Source: an uncultured Azohydromonas sp. (GTDB lineage: Bacteria; Pseudomonadota; Gammaproteobacteria; Burkholderiales; Burkholderiaceae_C). Taken from it: DNA of 57,439 nucleotides. The number at the start of each line of letters is the position of its first letter. Within the stretch, counting starts at the first letter, position 1. The DNA is taken from positions 1-57,439 of the forward strand of contig NZ_CALAOH010000088.1 of NCBI RefSeq assembly GCF_937926365.1. The letters run 5' to 3'. Shown piece after piece: positions 35,301-48,700 of the stretch. Position numbers and translations under genes: made by a program. The notes under the pieces are model-generated. The model made no database searches. It saw only the letters and a list, made by a program, of their open reading frames with translations, and was not told the DNA's origin.

Positions 35301-38300
35301 GCACGGCCATCGAGCCCGGCACGCCCTCGTCAAAGGGCGTTTGCGCCTCATTGGGGGCAAAGCACACGATGTCGTACTTGCCCGCCTCGTCTTCGCTGGG
35401 CCTGGCGATGAAGCGAATGGCGTCGAACGCCACTTCCTGGCCGGCGAACTGCATGGTGCCGAAGCTCGAAATCACGTCCGCCGGCACCGGCGGCTTGAAG
35501 GCGCAGACCGTCAAGCTCGCAGGCAAGACCGGAGCGGCGTCAACCAGTGCCAGCACGGCATCGATGGCGTCCACGTTGCAGCCGCAGGTGATGGCGAGCT
35601 GGATCAGGCCGCCGTCCGGCACCGGCGCCTGCGTGGCCTCGACGCCCAGGCGCTCGTCAACCTCGCGGACGGCGGCGTCCAGGGTTTCCATGGCCGTGGT
35701 GACCTGGGTGACCACCTCGTCCCATCCGGCATCCTCCGGGGTGCACGACAGCGGCGCACGCAGCACGTCCGCCTGATCCAGCACGGTTTGCCAGAAATTG
35801 GCTGCCTTGGCGTGGTCCATGGAAATTCCTCTTGCGCGCCTTGCGACGCCTTGATCCGTTGACGAGGCGCGAAGGATACGCCGTGCGGCAGTCGATCCAG
35901 AGCGGACGCAACGGTCGGCCAGCCACCCCTTGACCCTGCGCCCACGCGCTGCTTCCTTGAACCGTGTCGCCGCGCGAGTAAGGTTCGTGCCCTGCTTGCA
36001 GGAGGTCTGCATGGCCTACCCACTCCACCCTCGCTGCCTGCCCATCAAGCTGGACAGCACCTCCAATGGCGAGTTCGCCCCGGTGCCGTTGGGCGCCACC
36101 GCGGTGCAGGCCCGCGCGAGCGCGGCAGCCGCCATCGACGACGCGGTGCGCCGGCTCGGCGTGTCCAGGCGCGACTACCTCGTGTCCCTGCTGGGGGCGG
36201 CGGCCACGCTGGCCGCCTTCGACCGCGCGTTCGCCGGCGCCGGTTCGCACGGCGGCCGCTACGTGCTCCCGGCGCAGGCGCCCTTCGAGCTGACCGCGGC
36301 GCAGGAAGCCATCGGCGGCGACGAGTTCATCTTCGACGTGCAGTTGCACCACGTGAACCCGCGGGGCGCCTGGCGCCGGCGCGCCGGCCCGGACGCGCTG
36401 CGGAACTTTCCCAACAGCGCCTGCGGCAAGGCCGACCACGTGGAGTGCTTCTCCAGCGGCGCGCTGCTCAAGGACGTGTTCCTGGACAGCGACACCGCCA
36501 TGGGCGTGCTCTCGCACGTGCCGGGCGGGGCCGACACCAACCCGCTGGACTTCGAGGCCGCCAGCGCCACGCGTGCCGCCGCCAAGGCGCTCGACGGCAC
36601 CGAGCGGCTGCTGCTGCACGGCCGCTGCATGCCCACGCTGCCCGGCGAGCTCGACGGCATGGACGCGCAGGCGGCCCGCTTCCCCGTGGCCGCGTTCAAG
36701 ACCTATACCCAGTTCGGTCCGAGCGACGGCCCGGCCGGCTTCTTCCTGGACGACGACCGCTTCGGCACGCCGTTCATCGAGCGTGCCCGCAAGCTGGGCG
36801 TCAAGCGCATCGCCGTGCACAAGGGACTGCCCTTCGGGGCGCGCGGCATGGAGTACTCCATCGCCCGCGACATCGGCCCCGCGGCCAAGCGGCATCCGGA
36901 CATGGCTTTCCTCGTCTACCACTCGGGCTTCGATCCCGGCATGCGCGAAGGCCCCTTCGATCCCGACGCCCGCCTGGGCGTGGACGTGCTGCTGCGCTCG
37001 GTGCAGGAGGCGGGCAACCCGCCCAACGTGTTCGCCGAGCTCGGCAGCACCTGGCGCTTCGTCATGCGCGACCCCGACCAGGCGGCGCACCTGCTGGGCA
37101 AGCTGCTGCTGGTTTTCGGCGAGGACCGCATCCTCTGGGGCACGGATTCCGTCTGGTACGGCAGCCCCCAGGACCAGATCCAGGCCTTCCGCGCGTTCCA
37201 GATCAGTCCCGAGTTCCAGAGCCGCTACGGCTACCCCGCGCTGACACCGGCGATCAAGCGCAAGGTCTTCGGGCTCAACGCGGCGCGGGTGTACGGGCTG
37301 CAGCCCGAGGCCCTGCGCCGCAAGCTGGACAAGGACCCCGTGCAGCGGCGCAAGACCGAATACCTCAACGACCCGCAGCCCACCTTTGCCACCTACGGCC
37401 CGCGCAACCGCGCCGAGTTCCTGGCGTTCAGGCGCTGGCAGGGCGAGCTGCCGTAGCGCACGCAGGCGCCTCAGAGCCAGCGCGTCACCACCGCAACCAC
37501 CACCGCCGTCGCCACGCCGTTGAGGCTCATCGCCAGCGCCGCGAAGGCCACCGTCTCCGGCCGCGTCTGCAGCACCCGGGCCACGCCGATGGCGTGTGCC
37601 GCCAGCCCCAGCGTGAAGGCGCTCACCCGCTCGTCCTCGATGCGCAGCCGCCGCAGCAGCGGCGCGCACAGCAGCGTGCCCAGCACGCCGGTGGCCACCA
37701 CGGCCATGGCCGCCAGCGCGGGCACGCCGCCCGCGCGCTCGGCCGCCGCCATGGCGATGGGCATGGTGGCGGACTTGGGCGCCAGCGACAGCGCCACCTC
37801 GCGCGGCGCGCCCACGGCCCAGGCCAGGCCCAGCGTCGCCAGCACCGCCGTGAGGCCACCGGCCAGCAGCGCCCCCAGCAGCGGCAGCGCCAGCCGGCGC
37901 AGCAGCGCGGCCTGGCGGTACAGCGGCACGGCCAGGGCGATCACGGCCGGCCCGGCGAGCCAGCGCAGCGCCTGGGTGGCCTGCGCATAAACCGGGTAGT
38001 CCGTGCCGCTGAGCAGCAGCAGCGCCACCACCAGCGCGGTGCCGGTGAGCACCGGCAGGCACAGCAGGTGATGGCCGCTGCGCCGGTACAGCCCCACCGC
38101 CAGCGCGTAGGCCGCCAGCGTGCACAGCGGCCAGGCCAGCGTGGCGATCATGGCTGCCGGCGCCGCAGCAGGCGCTGCAGCGTCCAGGCCGTCACCCCCA
38201 CCGTCAGCAGCGTGGCGACCACCGCGGTCAGGATGAACACGCCGGCATGCCGCGACAGCAGGCCCACGTACAGGCTCACCGCGGCCACCGAGGGGATCAG

Positions 38301-39708
38301 CAGCAGCATCAGGTGGCGCAGCAGCGGGGCCGTCACGGTTTCCAGGCTGTCGGGCACGCCGCCGCGCAGGCACAGCAGCGCCAGCAGCATCAGCAGGCCC
38401 AGCACCGAGCCCGATACCGGCCAGCCGGTGTGCTCGACGATGGTGTCGCCCAGCCACTGCAACGCGCCCAGCAGGGCGGCGGCGGCGAACAGTTTCAGCA
38501 GGCGCAGGCCGCCGGGGGCCTGGGCCCTGGATGCGGCCTTCATCGGGGCAGCAAGAAGGTGCTGGCCTCCTGCACGGAGGCCGCACGGCCCTGGCCTGCC
38601 ACCTGGGTGACTTCGAAACGGATGTGCTGCGTGCGCTCGCTCAGCGCCGCGGCGGCCTCGGCCGGCAGGCGCACGCTCACGGGAATGGAGCGCTCGGCAG
38701 CGGGGGCCAGCTCCAGCTCGGTGTCCCCGGCCACGGCCAGGCCGGGCAGGCCCGAGGCGGCGATGCGGTAGCGCTGCGGCGCCTCGGTGGCGTTCATCAC
38801 CAGCACGCGGTAGACGTTCTCCACCGCGCCGTCGTCCACCATGCGCGCCATCACGCCGCGGTCGCGCACGACGTTCACGCGCAGCGGGTCGCGCAGCGCC
38901 AGGCTGGCGGTGAAGGCCACGCCCACGGCCAGCAGCAGCGCGCCGTAGACCAGCACCCGCGGCCGCGCCACGCGGCGCCACATCTGCGCCTTGCCCAGGC
39001 CCTGCTCCAGCCCGTTGACCGTGGCGTAGCGGATGAGCCCGCGCGCGTAGCCCATCTTGTCCATCACCTTGTCGCAGGCGTCGATGCAGGCGGCGCAGCC
39101 GATGCACTCCATCTGCAGCCCGTTGCGGATGTCGATGCCGGTGGGGCAGACCTGCACGCACAGCGTGCAGTCGATGCAGTCGCCCAGGCCCAGCGCCTTC
39201 GGATCGGCGCTGCGCGCACGCGAGCCGCGCGACTCGCCGCGTCGGCTGTCGTAGCCGATGATGAGCGAGTCCTTGTCCATCATCGAGCCCTGGAAGCGCG
39301 CGTAGGGACACATGGTCTTGCACACCTGCTCGCGCAGGAAGCCGGCGTTGCCGTAGGTCGCCAGGCCGTAGAAGAAGACCCAGAAGCTCTCCCACGGGCC
39401 CAGGCCCAGCGCGAGCGCGGAGGCGCCGAGCTCGCGGATCGGCGTGAAGTAGCCGACGAAGGTGAAGCCGGTCCAGAGGCTCAGCGCGATCCACGCCGCC
39501 TGCTTAGCTCCCTTGCGAACGAGCTTGCGCGCGCTCCACGGCGCTTGGTCGAGCTTCATGCGCGCGATGCGGTCGCCCTCGATGCGCCGCTCGATCCACA
39601 TGAAGATTTCCGTGTAGACCGTCTGCGGGCAGGCGAAGCCGCACCACATGCGCCCGGCGATGGCGGTGAAGAAGAACAGCGCGAAGGCCGACAGCACCAG
39701 CAGCGCGC

Positions 39709-39742
<34 letters not shown>

Positions 39743-42700
39743 CCCGGGCAGGTAGAAGCGCCGCGCGTCCAGGTCGAACAGCACGGCCTGGCGGCCGTTC
39801 CAGCTCAGCCAGGGCAGCCCGTAGAAGATGAGTTGCGTGATCCAGACCATCACCCAGCGCCAGCTGGCAAACAAACCCTTGACGCTGCGCGCGTAGACCT
39901 TGCGCTGGGCCTCGAACATGGACGCCGGGCGGCGCGTGGCGTCGTCGGCCGGCTGGATGGGAATGACGCGGGACGGGGAACTCATGCGGGGCTCCGGGCG
40001 TGCGACAACGGGGAGCGGGCGTCGCCGGTGATCGGACGCAGAAGGGACAGGAACTGGATTTCGCCGGTACGGCGTGCGCAACCGCTGTCTTCACCGGCGA
40101 GCACGGCCTCGCTGCCCACGGCCTGCTGCTCGGCCTGCACGGCCGACTGGGCCAGTTCGAGGAAGCGCGAGCGCAGCTTGAGCAGCGCCGCGGTGTCCTG
40201 GAGGAAGCGGCCCGCCTGCAAGCCATCGCGCAAGGCCGCGCGGTTTTCCATGAGGACCGCGTCCAGCCGCTCCAGGGCGGCACGGCGCGCGGCAACCCCT
40301 GCGCCGCCGTGGGCCTCGGCCGCGGCCGAGGCGGCGCGCGCCACGCCGAGGGCCATGCCGCATTGCAGGGCCAGCCGCTGCGGCAGCAGCTCCCGCATCA
40401 ACAGCGCGCCGTTGGCGTGCAGCAGCTCGTCCTCGCGGAAGTGCACCTGGTCTAGCCGCAGCGCCGCCGCGCGGATGCTGCGCAGGCCGGCGGTGCCCAG
40501 GTCGGGGGTGCGCGTGAGGCCGCTCTCCTCGCTGCCAAGCGAGACGACGGCGAATTGCTTCAGTCCCTGGAAGGCCACTGGCACGGCCACGGCATAGCCG
40601 TCGTGCTGCAGGTTGGCGACCCAGGACAGCCGGCCGCTGAGCTTCCAGCCGCGCGGCGTCTCGATGCCCTGCACCGGCAGCGGCGTGCCGTGGGCCAGAT
40701 GCGCGAAGGCGCCGGACAGGCCGGTGGCACCGGCCAGCCGGCCCTCCTCCACCGCGGGCAGCAGGTGCTCGCGCAACGCCACGTTCTGGCTCAGCCGCAG
40801 CACCTCGATGAAGCCGCGCTGGGAGTACAGGACGAAGCCCGCCGCCAGCGACTCCGAGCACACCTCGGCCAACGCATCCACGGCCTCGTCGAGCCCGATG
40901 CTCTCCTGCAGCAGGCCGGCCTTGGCCAGCAAGGGCAGCAGCGCCGTGGCGTGCCGGGTCGTGCGGTCCAGGCTGGGGGCGTGCTCCCACAGCCACTGGC
41001 GGCAAGGAAGGGACAGTGCCGTGACGGCGGAGAGGGTGTCGTGCATGGGTCCGGGCGGGTTCCTGCGCGGCGCCTTTCGATGGGGCAGAAGGCCGCGCCG
41101 TGGGCTTGAGACGCCGGACTGTGCCCGGACAAAACTGATTTGGTAAGGCTCAAAAACCGCCTCAAACGACCGTATCAGATCCGGTTTTCGGGGCCATTTG
41201 CCGCGTAGACCGGCAGATCAGTACAGTGGTCCGCCATCGAGAACGGAGCAGATCAGGAGCCGCGCCATGAAGCGCTACGAGCAGTACGCGGACGAGATCG
41301 CCGAGCTGATACGCACGCAGGTACTGCGCTCGGGCGACCGGCTGCCCTCGGTGCGGCAGGCCAGCAGCAGCCGCAAGATCAGCCCCTCCACGGTGTTCGA
41401 GGCCTACTACCTGCTGGAGGCGCGCGGCCTGATCCAGGCCCGGCCCCGCTCGGGCTACTACGTCAACGCGCTGCGCAGCTTTGGCGCCAACGAGCCCGCG
41501 ACGGCGCAGCCGGCCGCGCAATCGAGCCACGTGGAAATCAGCGAGCTGGTGTTCCAGGTGCTGGGCTCGACGCGGCAGCCCGACGTGGTGCCGCTGGGCT
41601 CGGCCTTTCCCAGCCCGCAGCTGTTCCCGCTGGAAAAGCTCGCGCGCAGCCTCTCGCCGGCCATGCGTGGGCTCGCCCCGCAGCGCATCGTCGAGGAGTT
41701 GACCGAGGGCAGCGAGCGGCTGCGGCGGCAGATCGGCCTGCGCTACGTGGTGGAGGGCACGGGCATCGACGCCGGCGAGATCATCATCACCAACGGCGCC
41801 ATGGAGGCGCTCAACCTGTGCCTGCAGGCCGTCACGCGCCCGGGCGACGTGGTGGCGGTGGAGTCGCCCACCTTCTACGCCGCGCTGCAGGCGCTGGAGC
41901 GGCTGCAGCTCAAGGCGGTGGAGGTGGCCACGCACCCGCGCCACGGCATCGAGCTCGACTCGCTGGCGCAGGTGCTGCAGCAGCACCCGGTACGCGCCTG
42001 CTGGTTCATGCCCAACTTCCAGAACCCGCTGGGCAGCCTCATGCCCGAGGAGAACAAGCGCGCGCTGGTGGAGCTGCTGGCCCGGCACGAGGTGCCGCTG
42101 ATCGAGGACGACGTCTACGGCGAGCTGTACCACGGGCTGCGCCGGCCGCCGCCTTGTAAAGCCTTCGATCGCCAGGGCCTGGTGATGCACTGCAACTCCT
42201 TTTCCAAGTGCCTGGCGCCGGGTTACCGGGTGGGCTGGACCGCGGCGGGACGCTTCGCCCAGAAGGTGCAGCGGCTCAAGCTGATGACCTCGCTGGCCAC
42301 GGCCGTGCCGACGCAGGAGGCGCTCTCCGACTACCTGCAGCATGGCGGCTACGACCGCCACCTGCGCCAGTTGCGCCAGACGCTGGCCGACAGCCAGACG
42401 CGGGCCCTGCGCGGCATCGCGAAGCACTTTCCCAAGGGCACGCGCGTGACCCGCCCGGAAGGCGGCTACTTGCTGTGGGTGGAGCTGCCCGAGCAGGTCG
42501 ATGCTTTGAAACTGCACCGCCTGGCCTCGTCCCAGAACATCAGCCTGGCGCCCGGCCACCTCTTCTCCGCCGACCGGCGCTTTGCGCACTGCCTGCGGCT
42601 GAACTACGGCCAGGCCGGCGACGCGAGGTTCGACGACGCCATCCGCACCATCGGCCAACTGGCCTCGGCCCAACTCACGGCCTGAGCCTTTTCAAGCCCT

Positions 42701-45700
42701 GCCATGACTGCAAACCAGCACCGGCCTTTTCACAAGCCCAGGGCCCACGGAGCCCGTCTCTTCCTCGCCGCCGTGCTCGGTGCCCTGTGGTCGGGGCCCG
42801 CCGCCCCCCAGGGCGCCGGCGGGCAAGCCCCCGACACCATGGCGCAGCGCATGCAGGCCTGCACGGTCTGCCACGGCAAGGAGGGGCGCGCCACCAACGA
42901 GGGCTACTTTCCGCGCATTGCCGGCAAGCCGGCCGGTTACCTCTACAACCAGTTGCTGAACTTCCGCGAGGGACGCCGCCACAACGCCACGATGGCCTAC
43001 CTGGTGGAGCACCTCTCGGACGACTACCTGCGGGAGATCGCGCAGCACTTCTCGACGCTGGACCTGCCCTATCCGCCGGCACAGACCATCGGCGCTGCGC
43101 GCTTGCAGCTGCAACTGGGCGCGGCGCTGGTGCAGCGGGGCGATCCGGGCCGCGGCATCCCGGCCTGCGTCGCCTGCCATGGCCAGAAGATGACCGGTGT
43201 GGAGCCCGCCATGCCGGGCCTGGTGGGGCTGCCGCGCGACTACGTCATAGGACAGCTGGGCGCCTGGAGAACCGGCCAGCGCCGCGCCGCCGAACCGGAC
43301 TGCATGGCCAGCATCGCCAAGCGGCTGAGCCCGCAGGACGTCAGCGCCGTGGCGGCTTGGCTGTCTTCGCAGACGCCGCCGGCCGACAGCAAGCCGGCAC
43401 GGCAAGCGAAGCTGCCGCTGCCCCTGGAGTGCGGGAGCGGCCTGCAATGAGGATCACGGTGGCAAAAGCGAAGCGGAGCGGGCTGGTCCTGGTGGCCGTC
43501 CTGGCGGCCTTGGCGGCGCTGGTGTGGTGGCTCAACGTGCGCGGCGAAGCGCCCATCGCGGCGCAGCGCTCCGGCGGCGCCGTCGATGCCGCGGCCATCG
43601 CCCGGGGGGCTTACCTGGCGCGGGCGGGCAACTGCATGGGCTGCCACACGGCCCGGGGCGGCGCGGAGTACGCCGGCGGACGCGGCATCGAGACGCCCTT
43701 CGGCGTCGTGTACGCGCCCAACCTCACCCCCGACCCCGAGACCGGCCTGGGCGCATGGACCGAGGCCGAGTTCTGGCGCGCCCTGCACCACGGCCGCTCC
43801 AGGGACGGGCGGCTGCTGTACCCGGCCTTTCCGTACCCGAGCTACACGAAGGTCACGCGCGAGGACTCGGCGGCCCTCCATGCCTTCCTGCAGAGCCTGC
43901 CGCCCGTGCACCAGCCCAATCGGCCGCACGAGCTGAGGTTTCCCTACAACCTGCAGGCCTCGCTGGCGGTGTGGCGGGCCCTGTTCTTCCGCGCGCAGGC
44001 GTTCCAGCCGGACCCGGGCCAGACCGCGGAGTGGAACCGGGGCAGCTACCTGGTGCAGGGGCTGGGCCACTGCGTCGCGTGCCACTCCAGCCGCAACTGG
44101 CTGGGCGCCACCAACGGCGACGACGAGCTGGGCGGCGGCCTGATCCCCATGCAGCACTGGTATGCGCCCTCGCTGACGGCGGGACACGAGGCCGGCGTCG
44201 GCGACTGGAGCACCGAGGAGATCGGCGCGCTGCTGGCAACCGGCTTCTCCCCGCGCGGCACCGCCATGGGACCGATGGCGGAAGTGGTCTACCGCAGCAC
44301 GCAGTACCTGAGCGCGCAGGACGTGCGCGCGATGGCGGTCTATCTCAAGGCGCTGCCGCAGGCCAGCGTGGAGAAGGAACTGGTCGAGCCCGCCCCGGCC
44401 GACCTCATGCGCCTGGGCGCGAAGGTCTATGAGGACCGATGCGCCGCCTGCCACGGCGACCGCGGCGAGGGCGTGGCGAAGGCCTATCCGCCGCTGGCCG
44501 GGAACGGGGCGGCCACGATGGAGTCGCCCAACAACCTGATCAAGGCCGTGCTGCACGGCGGGTTCCCGCCCGCCACCCAGGGCAATCCAAGGCCCTTCGG
44601 GATGCCGCCGTTCAAGCAGGTCCTGTCGGACGGCGAAGTGGCTGCCGTCGCAACTTATGTGCGGCAGTCCTGGGGCAACCAGGCGGCGGCCGTGTCTGCC
44701 TTGGACGTCCACCGGGCGCGCTGACAGGCGACGCCGCCAAGGGGCTCGACGGCCGGCTCAATCCTGGGCCGCGGCTTCTGCCTGGCGGCAGGAACGCATC
44801 GGCACGCGGCTGAGATCGTCGCTCAGGTTCACGAACTTGCGCATCAGGCGCAGGAAGTCGCGCTGCTCCTGGGCATCGAGCCGGGCCAGCAGCGCCTTCT
44901 GCATGGTGGGGCGGTCACAAGTCCAGCACCAGCCGCGGCGACTTCGAGCGTGAGCAGCAGGGCGTGAACTGGTCGTTGGCCGCCTGCTCCTCGGCCGTGA
45001 GGTAGGCGTCGCGGTGGTCCACCTCGCCCTGCAGCACGCGCGTGAGGCAGGTGCCGCACACGCCCTGCTCGCACGAGACCATGATCTCCACGCCCGCTTC
45101 CGACAGGGCCTGCGTCACGGTCTTGTCCGGGGCGATGGTGATGACGCGCCCCGAGCTCGCGAGCTGCACCTCGAAACTGCCGTCGTCCGCGCGCGGCGCG
45201 GCGTCCGCGCCGGCGAAGAACTCCCAGTGCAGCTGCTCCTCGCCCCAGCCCTGCGCGCGGGCCGTGGCCAGCACCGCGTCCATGAAGCCCTTGGGGCCGC
45301 AGACGTAGAGGTGCGTACCGGCCTCGGGCTGGGCCAGCACGGCGTTCAGGTCCAGCTGTTGCGCCGCGGCGCCGTCGTCGAAGTGGAGCCGCACCCGGCC
45401 GGCGAAGGGCGCGCCCTGGATGCGATCGACGAAGGCCATGCGCTCGCGCGAGCGCGCGGCGTAGTGCATCTCGAAGTCCGCGCCCATGACGGCCAGCCGC
45501 TCGGCCATGCACAGGATCGGCGTGACGCCGATGCCACCGGCCAGCAGCAGGCTCTTGCGAGCCTCGTGCGCCAGGGCAAAGTGGTTCTTCGGCGCGCTGA
45601 TGGTGAGCGTGTCGCCCTCCTTCACGGCGTCGTGCACGGCCACGGAGCCGCCGCGCGAGGCCGGGTCGCGCAGCACGGCGACGAGGTAGCGGTGCGTCTC

Positions 45701-48700
45701 GGCCGGGTCGTTGCACAGCGAGTACTGCCGCACCACGCCGCCGGGCAGGTGCACGTCCACGTGCGAGCCGGCGGAGAAGCCCGGCAGCGCCGAGCCGTCC
45801 GCGCTCACCAGCTCCAGGCTGCAGATGTCCTTGGCCTCGTCGGTCTTGCGTGCCACGCGCACGCTCAGGGTGGCGGCGGCGCTGCTCATTGCGCCGCCTC
45901 CGCCACGGCGGCCTGCGCCGGCGGGGCTGGCTGCGCTTGCGGGGCCTTCTCCGCGGCCAGCAGCCGGTCGATGACGCGGCGCGACTGCACACCGCCGGCG
46001 TCGATGTTGAGCATCAGCAGCTTGCGATCGGGCCAGGCGCTGAGGTTGAGCTGCTGGCGCTCCAGCATCTCCATGTCCTCGGCGAACACCTTGCCCTGCC
46101 CCTCGCGGATCGCGACCGTCAGCGCCGGGTCCTGCGCCTTGAAGTTGCGCGCCATGCCCCAGAAGTAGTGGTGCGAGGTCTCGGTCTCGGGCGTGATGAA
46201 GTCCACCACGATGGCGTAGACCTTCTTGTCCGCCGGCGCGTCATAGCCGCCATGGCCCTGCAGCGCCACGCCCACCTCGATCATCACGTGCGTGGGCGGC
46301 GTGAAGTGGCAGATCTGCCAGCGGTCCACCGGCTGGTTGTCCGGCAGCCCATGGCCGCGCAGCGCCAGCTTCCAGAACGGGGGCGCCTCCGGCACGTTGT
46401 CCATGAAGCGGCTGGTGGTGACGTGGTCGCCTTCCACCTTCGTGGTGCACGGCGTCTCGTCGATCTCCTTCTGGCCGATGGAGGTGGAGTGCACGTAGGT
46501 CTCGTGCGTGAGGTCCATCAGGTTGTCGATCATGAGCCGGTAGTCGGCCTTGACGTGGTACAGCCCGCCGCCGTAGGCCCACTCGGGGTTGTTGGCCCAG
46601 TGCAGCTCGGGGATCAGCGCCGGATCGGCCTTGTCCTTCTCGCCCGGCCACACCCAGATGAAGCCGTGGCGCTCGACCACGGCGTAGCTCTTGATGCACG
46701 GGAAACCGCGCACGCGCTGGCCCGGCATGGCGATGGCCTTGCCCTCGCAGCCCATCTCCAGCCCGTGGTAGCCGCACACCAGCTTGCCGTCGCTCACGTA
46801 GCCCAGCGACAGCGGCGCGCCGCGGTGCGGGCAGAAGTCCTCGACGGCCGCGGGCGAGCCGTCGGCCTGGCGGTAGAACACGATGGCCTCGTTGCAGACC
46901 TTGCGGCCCAGCGGCTTGCCGTCGATTTCCTCGGGCCGGGCGGCCACGTACCAGGTGTTTTTCAGGAACATGCTCAGTCCTTCAGTGGAAGTGGTTGGCG
47001 CAGGAATCGGCTGCGCGGCCGAGCGTCAGTGCGCGGAGGACAGACGGGAGAGTGCCGGGGGCGCCGCGCGCTGGCCGGTGGCCAGCACCGCGCACAGGGC
47101 GGCCAGCAGCGGCAGCGCGTAGGCGTAATAGAGCGCGGGGGCCTGCCAGCCGCCGTCGAGCAGCACGCCGGCGCTCAGCGGGGCCAGGATCGCGCCCAGG
47201 CGGCCGATGCCGATGGCGTAGCCCATGCCGGTGGTGCGCACCGCCGCCGGGTAGGTGGCCGGCGCGAAGGCGTAGAGGCCCGCCATCGAGGCGAAGATGA
47301 ACAGCCCGATGCCGAAGGCCGCCGCGAAGGCCAGGCCCAGGGAACCCGACACCAGGCCGAAGGCGGCCATGCACGCGGCAGTCAGCAGCAAGCTCAGCGC
47401 CGTGAGGCGGGCCAGCTTCATGCGCACCGCCAGCACACCGAACAGGCTGCCGCCGACGATGCCGCCCAGGTTCAGCAGCACGCCGCCGGTGACGCCCTGC
47501 TTGGCTGACAGGCCCGCGGCGACCAGCAGCTTGGGCGTCCAGCTCAGCGCGAAGTAGAAGCTGAACATCAGCAGGAAGAAGGCGCCCCAGATCAGCAGCG
47601 TCGGCCGGGCCAGGCCGTTCTTGAACAGGCCAGCCACGGCATTGCCCTGGTTCACTTGGCCGGCCGCGCGCACGGGCAGCTGCGACAGCTCCGCGCGGCC
47701 CATCTGGCGCAGCAGCCGGTTGAGCTTGTCCAGCGCGCGCTGCGGGCGGCGGGCGACGAGGAAGTCCACGGACTCGGGCAGACGCCACAGCACCGCGGGG
47801 ATCATGACCGCGGTGGTCAGGCCGCCGAAGACGAACACCGAGCGCCAGCCGTACTGCTCCAGCAGCCACGCGGCGATGAGCCCGCCGATGGTGGCGCCGA
47901 TGGGATAGCCCGTGGCCTGCAGCCCCACGCAGGTGCTGCGCCACTTCAGCGAGGAGAACTCGGCCGTGATGACGCTGACGCTGGCGAGCATGCCGCCGAT
48001 GCCCACGCCGGTGAGCGCGCGCAGCAGCGCCAGCTGCGTGGCGTCCTGCGCCAGCGCCGACAACAGCATGCCCGCGGCGATGTCGAGCAGGCACAGCAAA
48101 ATGACCCTCTGGCGCCCGATGCGGTCGGCCAGCGGGGCCACGAACAGCGAGCCCGCGGCCATGCCGAACAGGCCGGCGCTGAACAGCGTGCCGAGCTGGG
48201 CGCCGCTGAGCTTCCATTCGGCGGCGACGCTGGAGGCGGTGAAGGCCATCACCAGCACGTCAAAGCCATCAAGCATCACCAGCATCACGCAGATGGCGAC
48301 CGCCATCCACTGGAACCGGCTCATGGCGCCCTCTTCCAGCGCCTTGTGGATGTCCAACACGAACTTGCTCCTCACAGGGGGGCGGCTGGCCCAGAAGCGG
48401 CGCGCCCAGGATGACCGCCCACCATCGCCGTCCCGGGCGGGACAGCTTCAATCAGTACACGGAATGTCATTCAGTGTACTGATCGACAATCTGTTTGAGA
48501 AGAATCAAACTCCTAGGGAATTCCCTATACAGGTGCTGGACTCCGGTTCAACGTGATGGCAGGCGCGGCGCTGCCGTGGGACGGGTTCGAGCGCCCATCC
48601 AGGCCGGTCTGCCCTGGGCTCGGCGCGCGGCGCGCACCTTCTCGATTTCGGCGTGGAACGCGCTGACGGCGTCCTCGCCGATGTCCTTGACGTACTGGTC